Assembly (NCBI GenBank): GCA_032718475.1
Contig: JAUCBJ010007949.1
Span: 1 to 46,581 of the forward strand
Length of the DNA stretch: 46,581 nucleotides
Reading direction: 5' to 3'
Source: Nemertoderma westbladi
Lineage: Eukaryota; Xenacoelomorpha; Nemertodermatida; Nemertodermatidae
Shown: piece by piece, positions 29,298 through 41,100 of the stretch
Layout: each line of letters begins with the position of its first letter
How positions within the stretch are numbered: position 1 is the first letter of the stretch
Notes under the pieces: generated by a model
What the model was told of the DNA's origin: nothing
The model's input: the letters and a program-made list of their open reading frames with translations, nothing else
Databases searched by the model: none
Made by a program: the position numbers and the translations under genes

Positions 29298-30949
29298 ATC
29301 TGCTATACGAGTTCACCAATATTATAATGAGTTTATATATTTATTAGGCGAGCGGGCGTCGCTGCCTACTTCTCCCTTGCCCCCGGACAGTATGAGATTC
29401 TCAGCGCCGATGTACCGCTGTCGCTATACTTTCGCCAACGACGTAGCCGTACAACGACAACGATAACCGGCACAAGTCACTCAACTGTCCGTCCCAAAGG
29501 CTTAGATGTACTTCAGGTTTTCCTTGGAGAGTTAGGTTACTTTTACGATTGCGACTAGCTACTGTAAACACACTTTAGCAGTAACATTCACCTATAAACT
29601 CACAAATACCACACAACTGGTCACAACTACGCACATTCGGGCCATTTGTCCGTTAGTCAATGCCTTCCAGAATGTCACTGTATTATTATGTATCCTTGGA
29701 TACTAGTGGTGCGCTATTTATTCCCTATGCTATTCAATGGGACAAGCTTTCTATTGTTCTTTTAACTCAATTCTAATTCTAGCGTGGTTGTTGCTATGGT
29801 GACATTATGCAAAGCTAGCGGTATAATTAGGGTAATTCCAATGCATACAGATCTGGGATGTTATTTAATAGTATTCTTTAATAGTCAATGTTCTGTTTTA
29901 TACATGACTTTATGAATTTTATCGGCTATTGACTATGTTTGGGAGACTTTCGCACACTCATATGCATAATAAGATAAATCTCCGCTCCCTTGATCTATTA
30001 ATTAATGGAATTTTGGGAATGTTATAAATTGCGTAAAAATGGCAATTTGTTAAATTCATTAAAAGGCATGAATTTAAATTTATTCCCTGAAATTTTATTA
30101 TTTGATAATTAAATGGACATATTTTGATTCTAGAACATGTCTGGGGACACAAGATCCTTAACTCTATGAAAATTGTCTTTTTAAGAATATCGATAAATGC
30201 TACGATATCTTAATTGACTAGAATTGTTGAAGGATCTGAATTTTACAGATTTTGACTTATTAGATTTGCAAATATTAAATAATTAATATTTGAGATGGGC
30301 ACCGATTTATTCCAGAACTTGTCTGGGGACGTTAACCACTGATTCTAGAATTTGTCTTTCAAGTATATCGGTGGGTGCCGCGATATCTTAATCGACTAGA
30401 ATTACAGATGGTCAAAGGGTTTAACAGATTTATTTTGCGTTATACGCTACTGTTAAAGGGACATCACGCTACTATATGTATTATTTAATATACGGTATGA
30501 GAGCAATATCGCACGAAGCAATGTCAGTGTGAAGAGGCAAGTCGTTTCCAAGGTCTACCCAGAGCTTGGTTTAGCCGAGACACGAGGATCTGAACTTTGC
30601 ATTCCTAATACTCTGCCTACCAATAATACTTAAATATAGTAGTGGCTTTATTGTACTTTACTAAGTACGGACATTTCATCTTACTGTAGTTACGTATTTG
30701 TAATGTAATACGGACAGTAAGGAAGAAGGAAAATAATTATTTCTTGCCGTCGCACTAAATATAATATATACGTAATTACGTACGCAATGAACACGAACAT
30801 ATTGCACTATTCTACTAAATAATCGCTAAATAACATTCTACTAAATTAAATAAAACGATTATAATAAAATTACATAGTAATACATACATAAATATAAAAA
30901 TAACAAAATAATATAAAATAATAGAGTCACACGCCCACTCCGAACGATA
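29298..30949 (-). other. Spacer between Gag-Pol and ORF2
   Basis: 1,652 bp without a long frame. A GC-richer block at 29345-29560 lies next to ORF2. Two diverged copies of a block of about 100 bp (30125-30227 and 30309-30406) share AACWTGTCTGGGGAC, ATTGTCTTT-like, ATATCG and CGATATCTTAATYGACTAGA. A conserved RNA element or subgenomic promoter would fit, but neither is shown. Confidence 0.6.
30125..30406. repeat. Diverged tandem duplication in the spacer
   Basis: The two blocks are about 180 bp apart. The best conserved parts are TGTCTGGGGAC and GATATCTTAATYGACTAGAATT. Confidence 0.65.
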
Positions 30950-33900
30950 TTAAGTTGGGGAGTCCCTAGATGTCGGTTGGATTAGGGAAGTGGTCGTGGG
31001 AAGAGTTTCTTGCCTTCCATAGTTTCCGGAGAGCTCTCTGTCTCTTTCCAGTAAACATAAACGACCCACTGGGCGATTGAGCTGTTGAGTCTCAAAGACT
31101 ATCCCTGGTTTCTTAAAGTTACGGCGCATGACGACGAGTTCTACTGATCGCACCAAACCATCGCTCGAGATATGAGTCTCGATGATACGTCCTGTTTGCC
31201 ATCGCTTACGTGGGAGATCGGGGTCCACAATAAGCACCATGTCTCCAGCGCTGACGTTTTCTTGCTGCGCAAACCACTTAGTTCGAAGTTGTAGAGTGGG
31301 CAGGTAATGTTTCTCGAAATGGTCAGCGAAACGACGGGATAGCAACTGCATAAGTTGCCAGGTTCGACGGCAGTACTCGTCTCCGTCTGTGATCTCCGAT
31401 CGTGGGAGCATGGCTACGGGTTTCTTCAGTAGAAAGTGCGCGGGTGTTAGCGCTTCCAGGGAATCCGGACTTGAAGAGACTGGCATAAGCGGTCTTTCGT
31501 TGAGATAGGCGGCGATTTCCTCCATTAACGTCCGCAATAGTTCGTCGGTGAGATAAGCGCGACAAGGTACAATAAAGTGGAACGCAGTCTTCACGCTCCT
31601 AATCAATCTCTCCCAACTTCCTCCCCACCAAGGGGCGTCGGCGGCGTTGAAGGTCCAGCTAGACGCTGTTATCTTTAGCTGATCGTCCACCTGTCTTTTG
31701 TTCCAGTCCTTTACGTAAGCTTGAATTTCGTTGTTGGCGCCAATGAAGTTCGTTCCCTTATCCGATCTCATCGTGTTACTGGTTCCGAAACGAGCGATCT
31801 GTCGTCGTAAACTCAACACGAAGCTGTTGGTGGATAGATCGTTTACCATATCGAGATGGATAGCTCTACAAGTCATACAAACGAAGATGACACACCATCT
31901 CTTGACTATAGTCCGGGCACGATATACTTCAATAGGGACAAATAAATCCACACCGGTATTAGTAAAGGGTGGTTCATAGAAGCTTACTCTTTCCCTAGGT
32001 AATTCTGCCTCTCGCTGTGTTAAAGGCCTACTGAATGCTTTCCTACAGGGTATGCAGTTCCTAAGAACTTGGTTCAGAGCCCTACGGGGTTTATAAAAAT
32101 AGTAGCGAGTTCGAATTTCGCTCAGAACTCGTTCTCTTCCAGCATGATACAGTTTGCTATGAACATCTACAATCATCTTGATTTGTATGTCAAGATTTCT
32201 AATGAGTATGGGAAACTTAGTGTCAAAGGATAAGGGGGCGTTGGTGAGCCTGCCTCCAACACGTATTAACCCATCTATCATGGTACTAGAGAAGCGATCC
32301 CTTAAGCGCATCTGCGGATTTCTTAACAACAGGAAATACTTATCAGGATCCTCATAGCATTGTAGGAGTCTCAGCATCTGTTTGTTGGTTTCATCATGCT
32401 CCTGGTAACTGATCTTCTCCTTTAGAAACCTGTCGGATACCTTGTATTGGGGAAGATCTTTAACAACATGGACTCGTGCAGATGTTGATGGAGCATCATC
32501 ACTATGGGTCTTTGTCCCGGAGTAACGATGATGAAAACATCGTTTTAAATAGGTGACGGCTTTACAGAGCCGATTCCAGGAGCTGTAGTGACGTATCGCT
32601 CTCTGCAAGAGGGGTGAGAGTCCTTGCGCGATATCTGGTATTCCAGATTTCCAATCCTTGTCACGGATTTCTAAGACTTCTTTAGTCGCGGCGGTGGGTT
32701 TCTGATCCAAAGCATCCTCTCCGGAAGTAAATAATACAGATAGATCAACCGCAGGTTTAAACAACTTCGATTTACTCGCTCGAGTTTTGGGTTTAACTTT
32801 CTCCGCTCCCTTGGCCTGTCTGATCTCTGCTGTTGTGAGATGGGGAGGCCATTCTTCTTCTTCTTTGTAGAGAAAGTCGGGTCCACCTAACCATTCGGGA
32901 GTATTTACCAATTCCTTTGGAGTCGCTCCTCGGGAAGCGATGTCTGCTGGATTAATCGTTCCGGGGCAATGTCTCCATTGGTCCATCGTCGTGCGACTAA
33001 GTATGATGGCTACCCTGTTGGTAACGAAGACGCTGAACTGACAGACTTCATTGGTTATATACTCTAACACGAGTAAAGCGTCGGTCCAATAGACAGTTTT
33101 CTCTAATGGATAGTCAATCTGTTCTGTTACATTCCGGCCGATGGCTGTAGCGTATAGAGCCGCTTTTAACTCCGCTCGAGGAACTTTCAACTTGTTGTTG
33201 ATTAATGCCTTAGAAGTAACCAAGGCGACTTTGATTCCATCCGGAGTTTCCACTCTTAGATAGGCTACTATACCTATTCCCATATCGCTGGCGTCTCCAA
33301 ACACATGGAGTTGATAGGAATACGTAGGGAGAACATGACCAAAATATGAACGGGAAATTATAAAATCCTCGATAGCCGGCAGAGAATCTTCCCATTTCAT
33401 CCACTTCTTCAATAATTCTCCCTTAAGTGGATCGTCCCATGAGTGGTTTTCAAGCCACATTTGTTGTACCAAACTACGAGCAATCAATATAACTGGGCTA
33501 ATAAATCCCAATGGATCGAAATAAGTGCTCAGTATACTTAAGCAAATCCGTTTGGTTCGAACTGGATTATCTCGCTGTTTTAGCTGGAAAAACAGAATAT
33601 CTCGCTCTGTGTCCCATTTCAAGCCGAGTGTCTTGGTTTCTGGCAGATCATCTTTGATCAAATCTAGATCTTTCGCCCCTCGATCTTCCGCAGGGATCGA
33701 CTCCAGAAACTCACGGGAGTTGCTGGTGAATTTTGTTAATCGAAACCCACCTCTTTTTAAGCACTCTACCGTTCCTTTAGCGACCTCAATGGCTTCCTCA
33801 ACTGATGGGAGGGACTTCAGATTGTCGTCCATGTATATGTCTCTCTTGATGTTGTCGATCACTTCCTTAGAGAATGCCTCTCGGTTGTCCTCTGCAGTGG

Positions 33901-36900
33901 TACGCACTACCGAACAGGCGTTGGAAGGGCTTGAGATTATCCCAAAGGCCTGGATGGTCATCCAGTACTCCACCGGTTTCTGGTTGAGGTCTCCTTCGGG
34001 CCACCACAGAAATCGTAGACTATCTCGATCCCTATCTAACACCTTGACTTGTAAGAACATGCCTTCTATATCGGAGGCGAAAGCAATCGAATATTGTCTC
34101 AATCTTAAAAGAATTCCCAACAAAGATTGAAGCAAGTTGGGTCCGGGTAACAATTCAGAGTTAAGGGATTGACCCATGTAAAGAGCGGAGCCATCAAACA
34201 CTACTCTCACTTCATGTGGCTTACCGGGTTTAGGAACGTAATGGTGAGTTAAGTAATACGTTCTTTCAGTCACAGGTGTTTCTTCCGGTACTCTCTCCGC
34301 GTATCCCTTACTAATAAATTTCTCCAGCTGTGTTTGATACATTGCTTTAGCTGAAGAATTAGCCGTAAGGCGTCGATGGAGTTGCGCGATTCTTTTTTCC
34401 GCCAAGGGTCTGTTATTGATGAACTTCGGTTCTCTCTTGCGGAAAGGTAGACCGACTTCATACCTACCTTGATCTTTGAGGAAACGTGTAGTTGTCTCTT
34501 GGATCTGCTTGGCCCTCTCCTCTTCCACTGATAAGGCTTTATCGTAGGAATTGGGCTCTACCGCCTCTTGCGTAAAGAATCGTACGGCATGTTCATCTCG
34601 AGTCTTGGCATTACAACGCTCAATGACATCATTTAGCTCGTCGTTATAAGCTTCTCGTTCAGATGGATAAAGAAGTTGACATAAGTTCACTTGGTTTTGC
34701 CAAGCCTCGTTTTCCTTAAGGAGGTCGATGGTATTCTCCTCATCAAAAAGCTGGTGCACGTCGTCGTTATCTGAGGAGTATGGGGTTCCCTCAGTTAAAT
34801 CGTCTCCCTCACTAGTATCATCTTCCCATTCACTCACCTGGTAGACGCGCTCTTGCGGTAGTCTTTCTCTGAGTGTTCTACGGGAAGGGCCAGTAAAGTA
34901 CCAACCTACTCTAGTTCTTACCGCATAGGTCTGTAGTGGCTGCGGTTGAGCAGGCCGTTTCTCTAATGTCTCCAGCGCCTCATGCGCGTTTTGGCCGATG
35001 AGTATTTGCACTCCAGGATAATCAGTCTGGAATCGAGGTATGTTAAGATGTTGGATGCTCTCATCCTCGTCCCAATTATAAAGGTCTGCTTGAGTAGTAG
35101 CGAAGTTCTTTATAGCCACCATTTTCACTGACCTTATGCTATGTTCTCCTAGTTCGTCCTGGGGGGTGGACAACTCTCCTACATAATAATCCGCTGTTAT
35201 TGTAGATTTCCAAACTTGCATAATGCCGGACATGTTGAGCTTAGTTTGGAACTTGGGTTGTCCAGCAAATATATCTTCGGCTAGCTCTTTGTCGATGAAT
35301 GTTCCTGTACTACCGGAGTCAAGGAGGGCGTTCACTACATAACTCCTCTTAGGTCCGTGAACCCTTACTTGCACCACAGGAAACTCTCGGATCCCTACAT
35401 TGGAAGATGGCTCTTTCCAAGATGGTTGTCGTTCAGAAGTAGTTAGAGTGAAGTCGCTGTCTGTATCCTTTTCATATGTGAGTGCTCGATACACTGCGGT
35501 ATTTATCATATAACAGGATTCGTTTTCGTCGGAGAACTCGTCCGTATAGAATCCTTCCATCTCAGATTGATCAGTGTCGTTCACATCACTGAATTGGACA
35601 TGTAGTTCGGAATCACTTACCTGATTAGGACTATTTCGATCGAATTCAGCGTGCAACAAGATATGATGTTTCGCACCACACTTTGCACACCTTATGTCTG
35701 AGTAACAGGTTCGCCGTTGATGTCCTTGTCTGAGGCAATTATAACACAACCGCTTGTCCCACATGACTTCACGTCTCTCAGTTAATGATTTCTTTAGAAA
35801 TTCATCACACATATTCAAGCGATGGGTCCCATCACATAGCGCACATTTTGGTTTGATGTTACTCACCTTAATCTGAGTCATATTGTGTACACTTGCCTTT
35901 TCTTCGGGCTTTCTCACCGGAATTCTCTTGGGAGACGTGGGAGGAGTTTTTCTTACCTGTTCTCTCCTGTCATTTGCTCGAGACTTGAATTTACTTACCT
36001 GATCTTTAGGCATTTTATTGACATAATAAGATCTATCAGTGTCTTTCCCGCTATCTTCTCCTTGAGAAGTCTGGCTTTCGCCGTCGTCTGTATAACACAC
36101 TGGTGTTACCTTTCTCCTAGAGACGGGTTTTTCACTTACCTTGTTTTCCGGTGTCTTCTCTCTGGACAGTTTCAGGAGCTGTAATTTCACTTCTCCATCT
36201 AGGAATGACATGAGATCAGCCATGGTAGGGTCTCGTCGTTGTTGTTCCATCATATATAACACTTTCTTATCCCAGCGTGTACCTACTCCACCCTTCGGTA
36301 AAGTAGAAGCCACTGCTCTAATAACCATAGCATTCTGATACTCCTGAGACTTACCTAGCCAATCTAATTGTCTACAGATCTCCTGAATCTCATCGGAAAA
36401 CTCGATAATTCCGCTGCTAATAAACTTTCGGGGCGCTACCAACTTTGCATACAAATACCCAGCGATGTTATTCCTATTACCATACCTGATGTTTAGTGTA
36501 TCCCAAACTTGTCTTAATCCGTCTGGATGTCCAATAAACTTTAACGCCATTAACTTGGGAGATCCTTCCAAGCACTCGATGAGGTATCTAAGTTTTTCTC
36601 CATTAGATAGTACAGAGTTCTGTATGTTATCTTTGTAATATTCATTAAAAGGTAACCATTTCATCTCATCTCCACTGAACTTGACGATCTCTCCCACCTT
36701 TACCGCTTGCCGGGCTTCGGTTCTAGCCATTTGACGCGTAAAACTTTCTTGGGCCATCGTGTTATTTAATATCGAGTTATCGGTATATAAATTTCTCGGA
36801 TTATGATCAGTTCTATAGGGAATGTCATTATCAACAGGTCTATAATTACCCTTAATAGGGTTTACTATAGGAGTTTCTACTTCGCTAGCAGTATATATGC

Positions 36901-39034
36901 GTGTAGGCTCCACACCTTGCGCATGAGATACTTCAGACCTAACAGGTTGACACATTGTTACAGGGGGTGGTGGTATACCCCTTTGTGTATTTACTAATTT
37001 ATCGCGTTCTAGCGCGATACTTTGCTGCACTTCTTGCAACTCAAGCCTACTTTCCCTTACTGTGCCCTTGAATTGCTGAACCGTCTCCTGCATCTGCCCG
37101 AGCAGGAGATCCATCCCCCACCGTCTCTCGTCCACCCATTCGACCGCCGAAGCGGGAGTCGCCAACGTTGTAGCGAGCGGACGAGGGACCACGGGCGACA
37201 AATCAGGAATATTTCGCTCGGGGTCCAGGACCTGAACTGTCTCCTGGGCAGTTCTACGGGGCACAGGTAGCTGAGTGCTATGCAGAGGGAATTTAGAGGT
37301 AGTTTTAGGGAGCACAGGTGTGTCTATCACCGAAGGGGTGATTTCAAGAACAGGCCTAACTATTTCAGGCTCATCTACTATAGTAGGGAGTCTTTCTATT
37401 TTAATTATTTGGTCTGTGGGCTCTGTACTACCTAAGTTGGTGTTATTTAGTTGCCTTCTAACACCTGGAGGCAAATCAGGCAATTTCTGACGGTGGAATG
37501 TTCTTTTACGTCTACTTAGACGAGATCTATTTCCTTTGCATTCAGTATCGGTGGTATCGCCTTCCTCAGATGATGTATATCCCTGTCTTTTGGGAGTAGA
37601 TCGATTCATCATCTGCATATTACTAGCTGTTAACTGTTTATTTATGCAGTCTTGATTCTCCTGAATGATTTCCAATTCTAATTGGATGGTTTCTTCAGCC
37701 GCTCTCTGTTCTGCTTCTGCCACTGCCTCTGCCGCTTTTCTTTCCGCTTCGGCCGCTACCATTGCCGCCTTTCTTTCTGCTTCTGCCGCTTTTGCCTCTG
37801 CCGCTGCCTTTGCCGCTGCCGCTTTTCTTTCTGCTTCTGCAGCTACCGCTGCTGCTTTCTTTCTGTCTTCTATGCGTTTTTTCTTTACTTGCTCTTCTTG
37901 GACTCGTGTCAGGCGGAGTTGTTCATCAAATTTAGCCTGATTCGCAGCCCTCATTTCCACATCGATGGCATCCAACACAAGCTTGGTTCCTTCACTATTA
38001 GGGCTAAGTCCCTCTAACCTTCTCCTCAACTCGTCATCACCTAAAAAACGTTGATAGTCTGACAGATAGATGTCAATGGCATCCCTCTTATGCGGTTTCT
38101 CTGCCATCGCTTCACTTTCCACTTGGGAAAAAGTAGCGTCTGTTGATTCTCCATGGGTTGAGCGCTCCTCCAGCTGAGCTTTCCACTGAGCTGTTCCTTG
38201 AACCTGGAGACTCACCCTTTGAAACCAAGTCTTTACGGCAACTTGCAACGACGTGTCTTGCCTTCGTTTAGAAGCCTCCTCAAAGGCCGATAATATTAGC
38301 CTGATTCGTAGAATTCTTTCTCTAACTTGATAAAGCAGTTGTCCCTGCTCTTGAGGTCCTTGTGATTGTTGAAACAGTTGTCCTTTTACTCGCTCCATGG
38401 AGCTGAAGAATCCCTGTGCGTATCCGGCTGCGGACCTCTTCCACACAGCTGGATCGATGGTTTCCTTGGCTACTCCCATCCGGTGTATGTCTTCCCAGGC
38501 AGCTTCTGATAAATCAAACGGGAGTCCGGGTCCGGGGAAGTTCCATTGCGACTCGACCATGGACTTCAGTTCTTCCCTTGTGTATCCAGCATAACTATCT
38601 CTAGTTGAACGCTGGCTTCTCGCCCAATCGATCTGGAGTTCTTCCACAGCGATCAATAACCTAGTGAGTACGGCTGCAGGAAGGATGAGAAGGGGATCCG
38701 AATAAACCGCATCCATCATCTTTGCTCCGCGTTCTGGTGTCAGTTCTACAGTATCCTCACTACTGGAGCTGTTGGGCCGTTGAGAAGTAAGTTCTGGGCT
38801 CGCGGGTTGTTGCTGTTCCGCTGCTTCTTGGTCCCGCTTGACCTGAGCTCGAGTGCCTATGATAGACCTACGATGTTGGACCAGCCTAGGTTCTTTTATT
38901 ACTACTGGAGGGATGACCTTCCTCACAGTGGGAGGTGAACTGAACTTACGACTAGACGGTTCTACGCCTCTATCTGAGTCGCAGATAGTTACATCTAATA
39001 AACTGTCTGACAGGTTCTGCTTAGTATCAGACAT
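30950..39034 (-). CDS. BEL/Pao Gag-Pol polyprotein, 2,694 residues
   Basis: One uninterrupted frame from an ATG with A at -3. N-terminal Gag region about 1-780, including an Ala/Lys/Glu-rich single-helix stretch at 392-448; DUF1759-like capsid about 780-920; zinc knuckles C1064-C1067-H1071-C1076, C1097-C1100-H1105-C1110 and C1116-C1119-H1123-H1128; aspartic protease with D1239-S-G; reverse transcriptase with D1655 and YMDD at 1734-1737; RNase H with D1914, E1955, D1985 and D2031; integrase zinc site H2292-H2297-C2327-C2330 and catalytic D2363, D2425, E2475; DUF5641-like tail about 2570-2665. All catalytic residues looked for are present. Gag and Pol share one frame, as in many BEL/Pao elements, so no frameshift is needed. 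It is longer than usual mainly because of the N-terminal extension. Expression is presumably driven by the LTR at 41360-42548. Confidence 0.97.
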   Translation of the reverse strand: MSDTKQNLSDSLLDVTICDSDRGVEPSSRKFSSPPTVRKVIPPVVIKEPRLVQHRRSIIGTRAQVKRDQEAAEQQQPASPELTSQRPNSSSSEDTVELTPERGAKMMDAVYSDPLLILPAAVLTRLLIAVEELQIDWARSQRSTRDSYAGYTREELKSMVESQWNFPGPGLPFDLSEAAWEDIHRMGVAKETIDPAVWKRSAAGYAQGFFSSMERVKGQLFQQSQGPQEQGQLLYQVRERILRIRLILSAFEEASKRRQDTSLQVAVKTWFQRVSLQVQGTAQWKAQLEERSTHGESTDATFSQVESEAMAEKPHKRDAIDIYLSDYQRFLGDDELRRRLEGLSPNSEGTKLVLDAIDVEMRAANQAKFDEQLRLTRVQEEQVKKKRIEDRKKAAAVAAEAERKAAAAKAAAEAKAAEAERKAAMVAAEAERKAAEAVAEAEQRAAEETIQLELEIIQENQDCINKQLTASNMQMMNRSTPKRQGYTSSEEGDTTDTECKGNRSRLSRRKRTFHRQKLPDLPPGVRRQLNNTNLGSTEPTDQIIKIERLPTIVDEPEIVRPVLEITPSVIDTPVLPKTTSKFPLHSTQLPVPRRTAQETVQVLDPERNIPDLSPVVPRPLATTLATPASAVEWVDERRWGMDLLLGQMQETVQQFKGTVRESRLELQEVQQSIALERDKLVNTQRGIPPPPVTMCQPVRSEVSHAQGVEPTRIYTASEVETPIVNPIKGNYRPVDNDIPYRTDHNPRNLYTDNSILNNTMAQESFTRQMARTEARQAVKVGEIVKFSGDEMKWLPFNEYYKDNIQNSVLSNGEKLRYLIECLEGSPKLMALKFIGHPDGLRQVWDTLNIRYGNRNNIAGYLYAKLVAPRKFISSGIIEFSDEIQEICRQLDWLGKSQEYQNAMVIRAVASTLPKGGVGTRWDKKVLYMMEQQRRDPTMADLMSFLDGEVKLQLLKLSREKTPENKVSEKPVSRRKVTPVCYTDDGESQTSQGEDSGKDTDRSYYVNKMPKDQVSKFKSRANDRREQVRKTPPTSPKRIPVRKPEEKASVHNMTQIKVSNIKPKCALCDGTHRLNMCDEFLKKSLTERREVMWDKRLCYNCLRQGHQRRTCYSDIRCAKCGAKHHILLHAEFDRNSPNQVSDSELHVQFSDVNDTDQSEMEGFYTDEFSDENESCYMINTAVYRALTYEKDTDSDFTLTTSERQPSWKEPSSNVGIREFPVVQVRVHGPKRSYVVNALLDSGSTGTFIDKELAEDIFAGQPKFQTKLNMSGIMQVWKSTITADYYVGELSTPQDELGEHSIRSVKMVAIKNFATTQADLYNWDEDESIQHLNIPRFQTDYPGVQILIGQNAHEALETLEKRPAQPQPLQTYAVRTRVGWYFTGPSRRTLRERLPQERVYQVSEWEDDTSEGDDLTEGTPYSSDNDDVHQLFDEENTIDLLKENEAWQNQVNLCQLLYPSEREAYNDELNDVIERCNAKTRDEHAVRFFTQEAVEPNSYDKALSVEEERAKQIQETTTRFLKDQGRYEVGLPFRKREPKFINNRPLAEKRIAQLHRRLTANSSAKAMYQTQLEKFISKGYAERVPEETPVTERTYYLTHHYVPKPGKPHEVRVVFDGSALYMGQSLNSELLPGPNLLQSLLGILLRLRQYSIAFASDIEGMFLQVKVLDRDRDSLRFLWWPEGDLNQKPVEYWMTIQAFGIISSPSNACSVVRTTAEDNREAFSKEVIDNIKRDIYMDDNLKSLPSVEEAIEVAKGTVECLKRGGFRLTKFTSNSREFLESIPAEDRGAKDLDLIKDDLPETKTLGLKWDTERDILFFQLKQRDNPVRTKRICLSILSTYFDPLGFISPVILIARSLVQQMWLENHSWDDPLKGELLKKWMKWEDSLPAIEDFIISRSYFGHVLPTYSYQLHVFGDASDMGIGIVAYLRVETPDGIKVALVTSKALINNKLKVPRAELKAALYATAIGRNVTEQIDYPLEKTVYWTDALLVLEYITNEVCQFSVFVTNRVAIILSRTTMDQWRHCPGTINPADIASRGATPKELVNTPEWLGGPDFLYKEEEEWPPHLTTAEIRQAKGAEKVKPKTRASKSKLFKPAVDLSVLFTSGEDALDQKPTAATKEVLEIRDKDWKSGIPDIAQGLSPLLQRAIRHYSSWNRLCKAVTYLKRCFHHRYSGTKTHSDDAPSTSARVHVVKDLPQYKVSDRFLKEKISYQEHDETNKQMLRLLQCYEDPDKYFLLLRNPQMRLRDRFSSTMIDGLIRVGGRLTNAPLSFDTKFPILIRNLDIQIKMIVDVHSKLYHAGRERVLSEIRTRYYFYKPRRALNQVLRNCIPCRKAFSRPLTQREAELPRERVSFYEPPFTNTGVDLFVPIEVYRARTIVKRWCVIFVCMTCRAIHLDMVNDLSTNSFVLSLRRQIARFGTSNTMRSDKGTNFIGANNEIQAYVKDWNKRQVDDQLKITASSWTFNAADAPWWGGSWERLIRSVKTAFHFIVPCRAYLTDELLRTLMEEIAAYLNERPLMPVSSSPDSLEALTPAHFLLKKPVAMLPRSEITDGDEYCRRTWQLMQLLSRRFADHFEKHYLPTLQLRTKWFAQQENVSAGDMVLIVDPDLPRKRWQTGRIIETHISSDGLVRSVELVVMRRNFKKPGIVFETQQLNRPVGRLCLLERDRELSGNYGRQETLPTTTSLIQPTSRDSPT

Positions 39035-39183
39035 GTTTATGTGTACAGTTGAATATCTACTGCTGTATTACAGTCTGAGCAAGTCTAGTAACTCAGTATT
39101 AACTGATAGCCTAGTAATTAATTACCGGTACTGCTACTCAGTGTAGCGTGATATATATAATATATTAGAATACCGGTATGCTT

Positions 39184-39430
39184 ATAGTATATATAACTAT
39201 TATTACAGACTAGGTTTATCACAGAATACCGGTATAATTTTAGCACAAATATATATAAATATATAATAGGCCTATCGGGAATACCGGTATACAGCTTACA
39301 GTTTTGTAGTATATATAATTATAATTCTGGACTAGAATTAATTATAAAGTACCGGTATAATTTCAGCCTAGATTTATAGAAATAAAGATAATAGGCCTAT
39401 CGTAAATACCGGTATATCAATTATTTTAAA
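39184..39430. repeat. ~124-bp tandem duplication, two units
   Basis: Both units run GTATATATAA, a CTAG-containing block, ACCGGTATAATTT, then ATAATAGGCCTATCG and AATACCGGTAT. The copies are diverged. Confidence 0.75.
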
Positions 39431-40352
39431 TAATTGAATTTCTGAATTTTAGGGTTACTTGGTTACTTTACTTACTTTATTACCGTTATTTGAGCAGTAA
39501 TCCAACTGATATTGAGACCTAATGGTTGTAGGGTAGGCCTACTATTTATAAATCGTTAGATTTGATTTATAATATATATATACCCGTTTTAATGGGTTTT
39601 GTGAATGTTTGAAATAAATGTTATTATTTCTGGGGGGTAATCACTACACAAAGCGGCACGCTTTCAGTGAAGTGTTACTTGTAGGACACTAAAACAAACA
39701 ATGCTAATTTACCTAAGTTACTTAATACTACAAATTACGTACAATTCGGGTGAGATTACAATCTCTAAATAAACACAAAAATTTACAAAAACACAAAATA
39801 CGAATTTTCAGGGTAATTTTACAAGAAGTCTACAAACCAGCCTAACAAAGGGTTAGAAATCTGGTTATTACAACGGACAGGGTACTACGGTATTTGAAAA
39901 TAATAAGTAGTAGTAAATACACTGCGTTGTCCAGATAGGAAATACCACCACCTGACGACCTATAGCCGTATCGCTATAGGTACTACGTTATGTATCACGG
40001 AGTGTTCCTACCTAGAAGTTAATAGAGCTAATCGAACGAGCCTATCAACCACTTTACAACACAAATATAATGTCTACACTAATTACTTTCGGAAAGTACT
40101 GTACACTAAACCCTAAATTAGGTACGAGTACTTGTACAACAGATAATCAGTAGTTAAATATACTTGAACAGCTAAAAGAACCACGGCATCTGCTGGAGTG
40201 ACCGGTGCACAAAATCACCAGTCTTTACCTACGCCAAGCAGCCCGTGTAGTACCGGGGTTAATTTAACTATAACGGTATGTATAACAAACACAATTATTG
40301 TAGGAACAAACTTGGGGAATGAATGTTGCGAATAATCGCATAAACTCTGAAT

Positions 40353-40930
40353 AATAAATATTACGCTACGCGTACAAACCACTCAAACAAAATGCAGACC
40401 AAACACTGACAGACTACTATCAAGCCTAAACAAACTACGGTATATGCAGACTCCGAAATGATTAGGTAGTATGCGTTCTAACCCAGTAGTACGACGTATT
40501 CTTTAGTTGGGGGTTTACCTTACAGCATTGGCTGCCCCTACTTCCTAACCGTTCTTTATCGGACAGAGGCTCTACACACACTGCAATCCGTTCAGACCTA
40601 ATAACAGCCAGACAACTATCCAGCCTACAAATTATCTAAATAAATATTATACGCTACCTGTACAGACTACACAAACAAAGTACAGACTAAACGATGGCAG
40701 ACTACTCTCAAGCCTAAATAAACTACAGGACATGCAGACTCCGAAATGATTAGGTAGTATGCGTTCTAACCCAGTAGTACGACTTATTCTTTAGTTGGGG
40801 GTTTACCTTACAGCATTGGCTGCCCCTACTTCCTAACCGTTCTTTATCGGACAGGTGATCTACACACACTGCAATCCGTTCAGACTTAACAGCAATCAGA
40901 CAACAGTTCAACCTACAAATTGTCTGCACA
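40353..40930. repeat. 288-bp tandem duplication, two units
   Basis: Landmarks such as ACGCTAC (40363 and 40651) and ATGCAGACTCCGAAATG (40444 and 40732) are exactly 288 bp apart. A core of over 100 bp is almost identical. Confidence 0.95.
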
Positions 40931-41100
40931 ATCTGATCAGGCTTACACGCCTTCTGTTCAATACTGGCCTACAAATAAATAAAACTGACAGAAATAAGTA
41001 AGCTCCAAAAGAAACAAGGGGTGTACAGTCCCTAATCTCTTAAACAGCCTACCAGTATACAACAATCAAATCGAATAATACTAATGTACTTATACGGGAA

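Noticed and set aside
33525-34130. 201-codon plus-strand frame
   Set aside because: Antisense to the reverse transcriptase region of Gag-Pol; no independent evidence.
37665-38017. Alanine- and cysteine-rich plus-strand frames
   Set aside because: Antisense shadows of the Ala/Lys/Glu helix in Gag.
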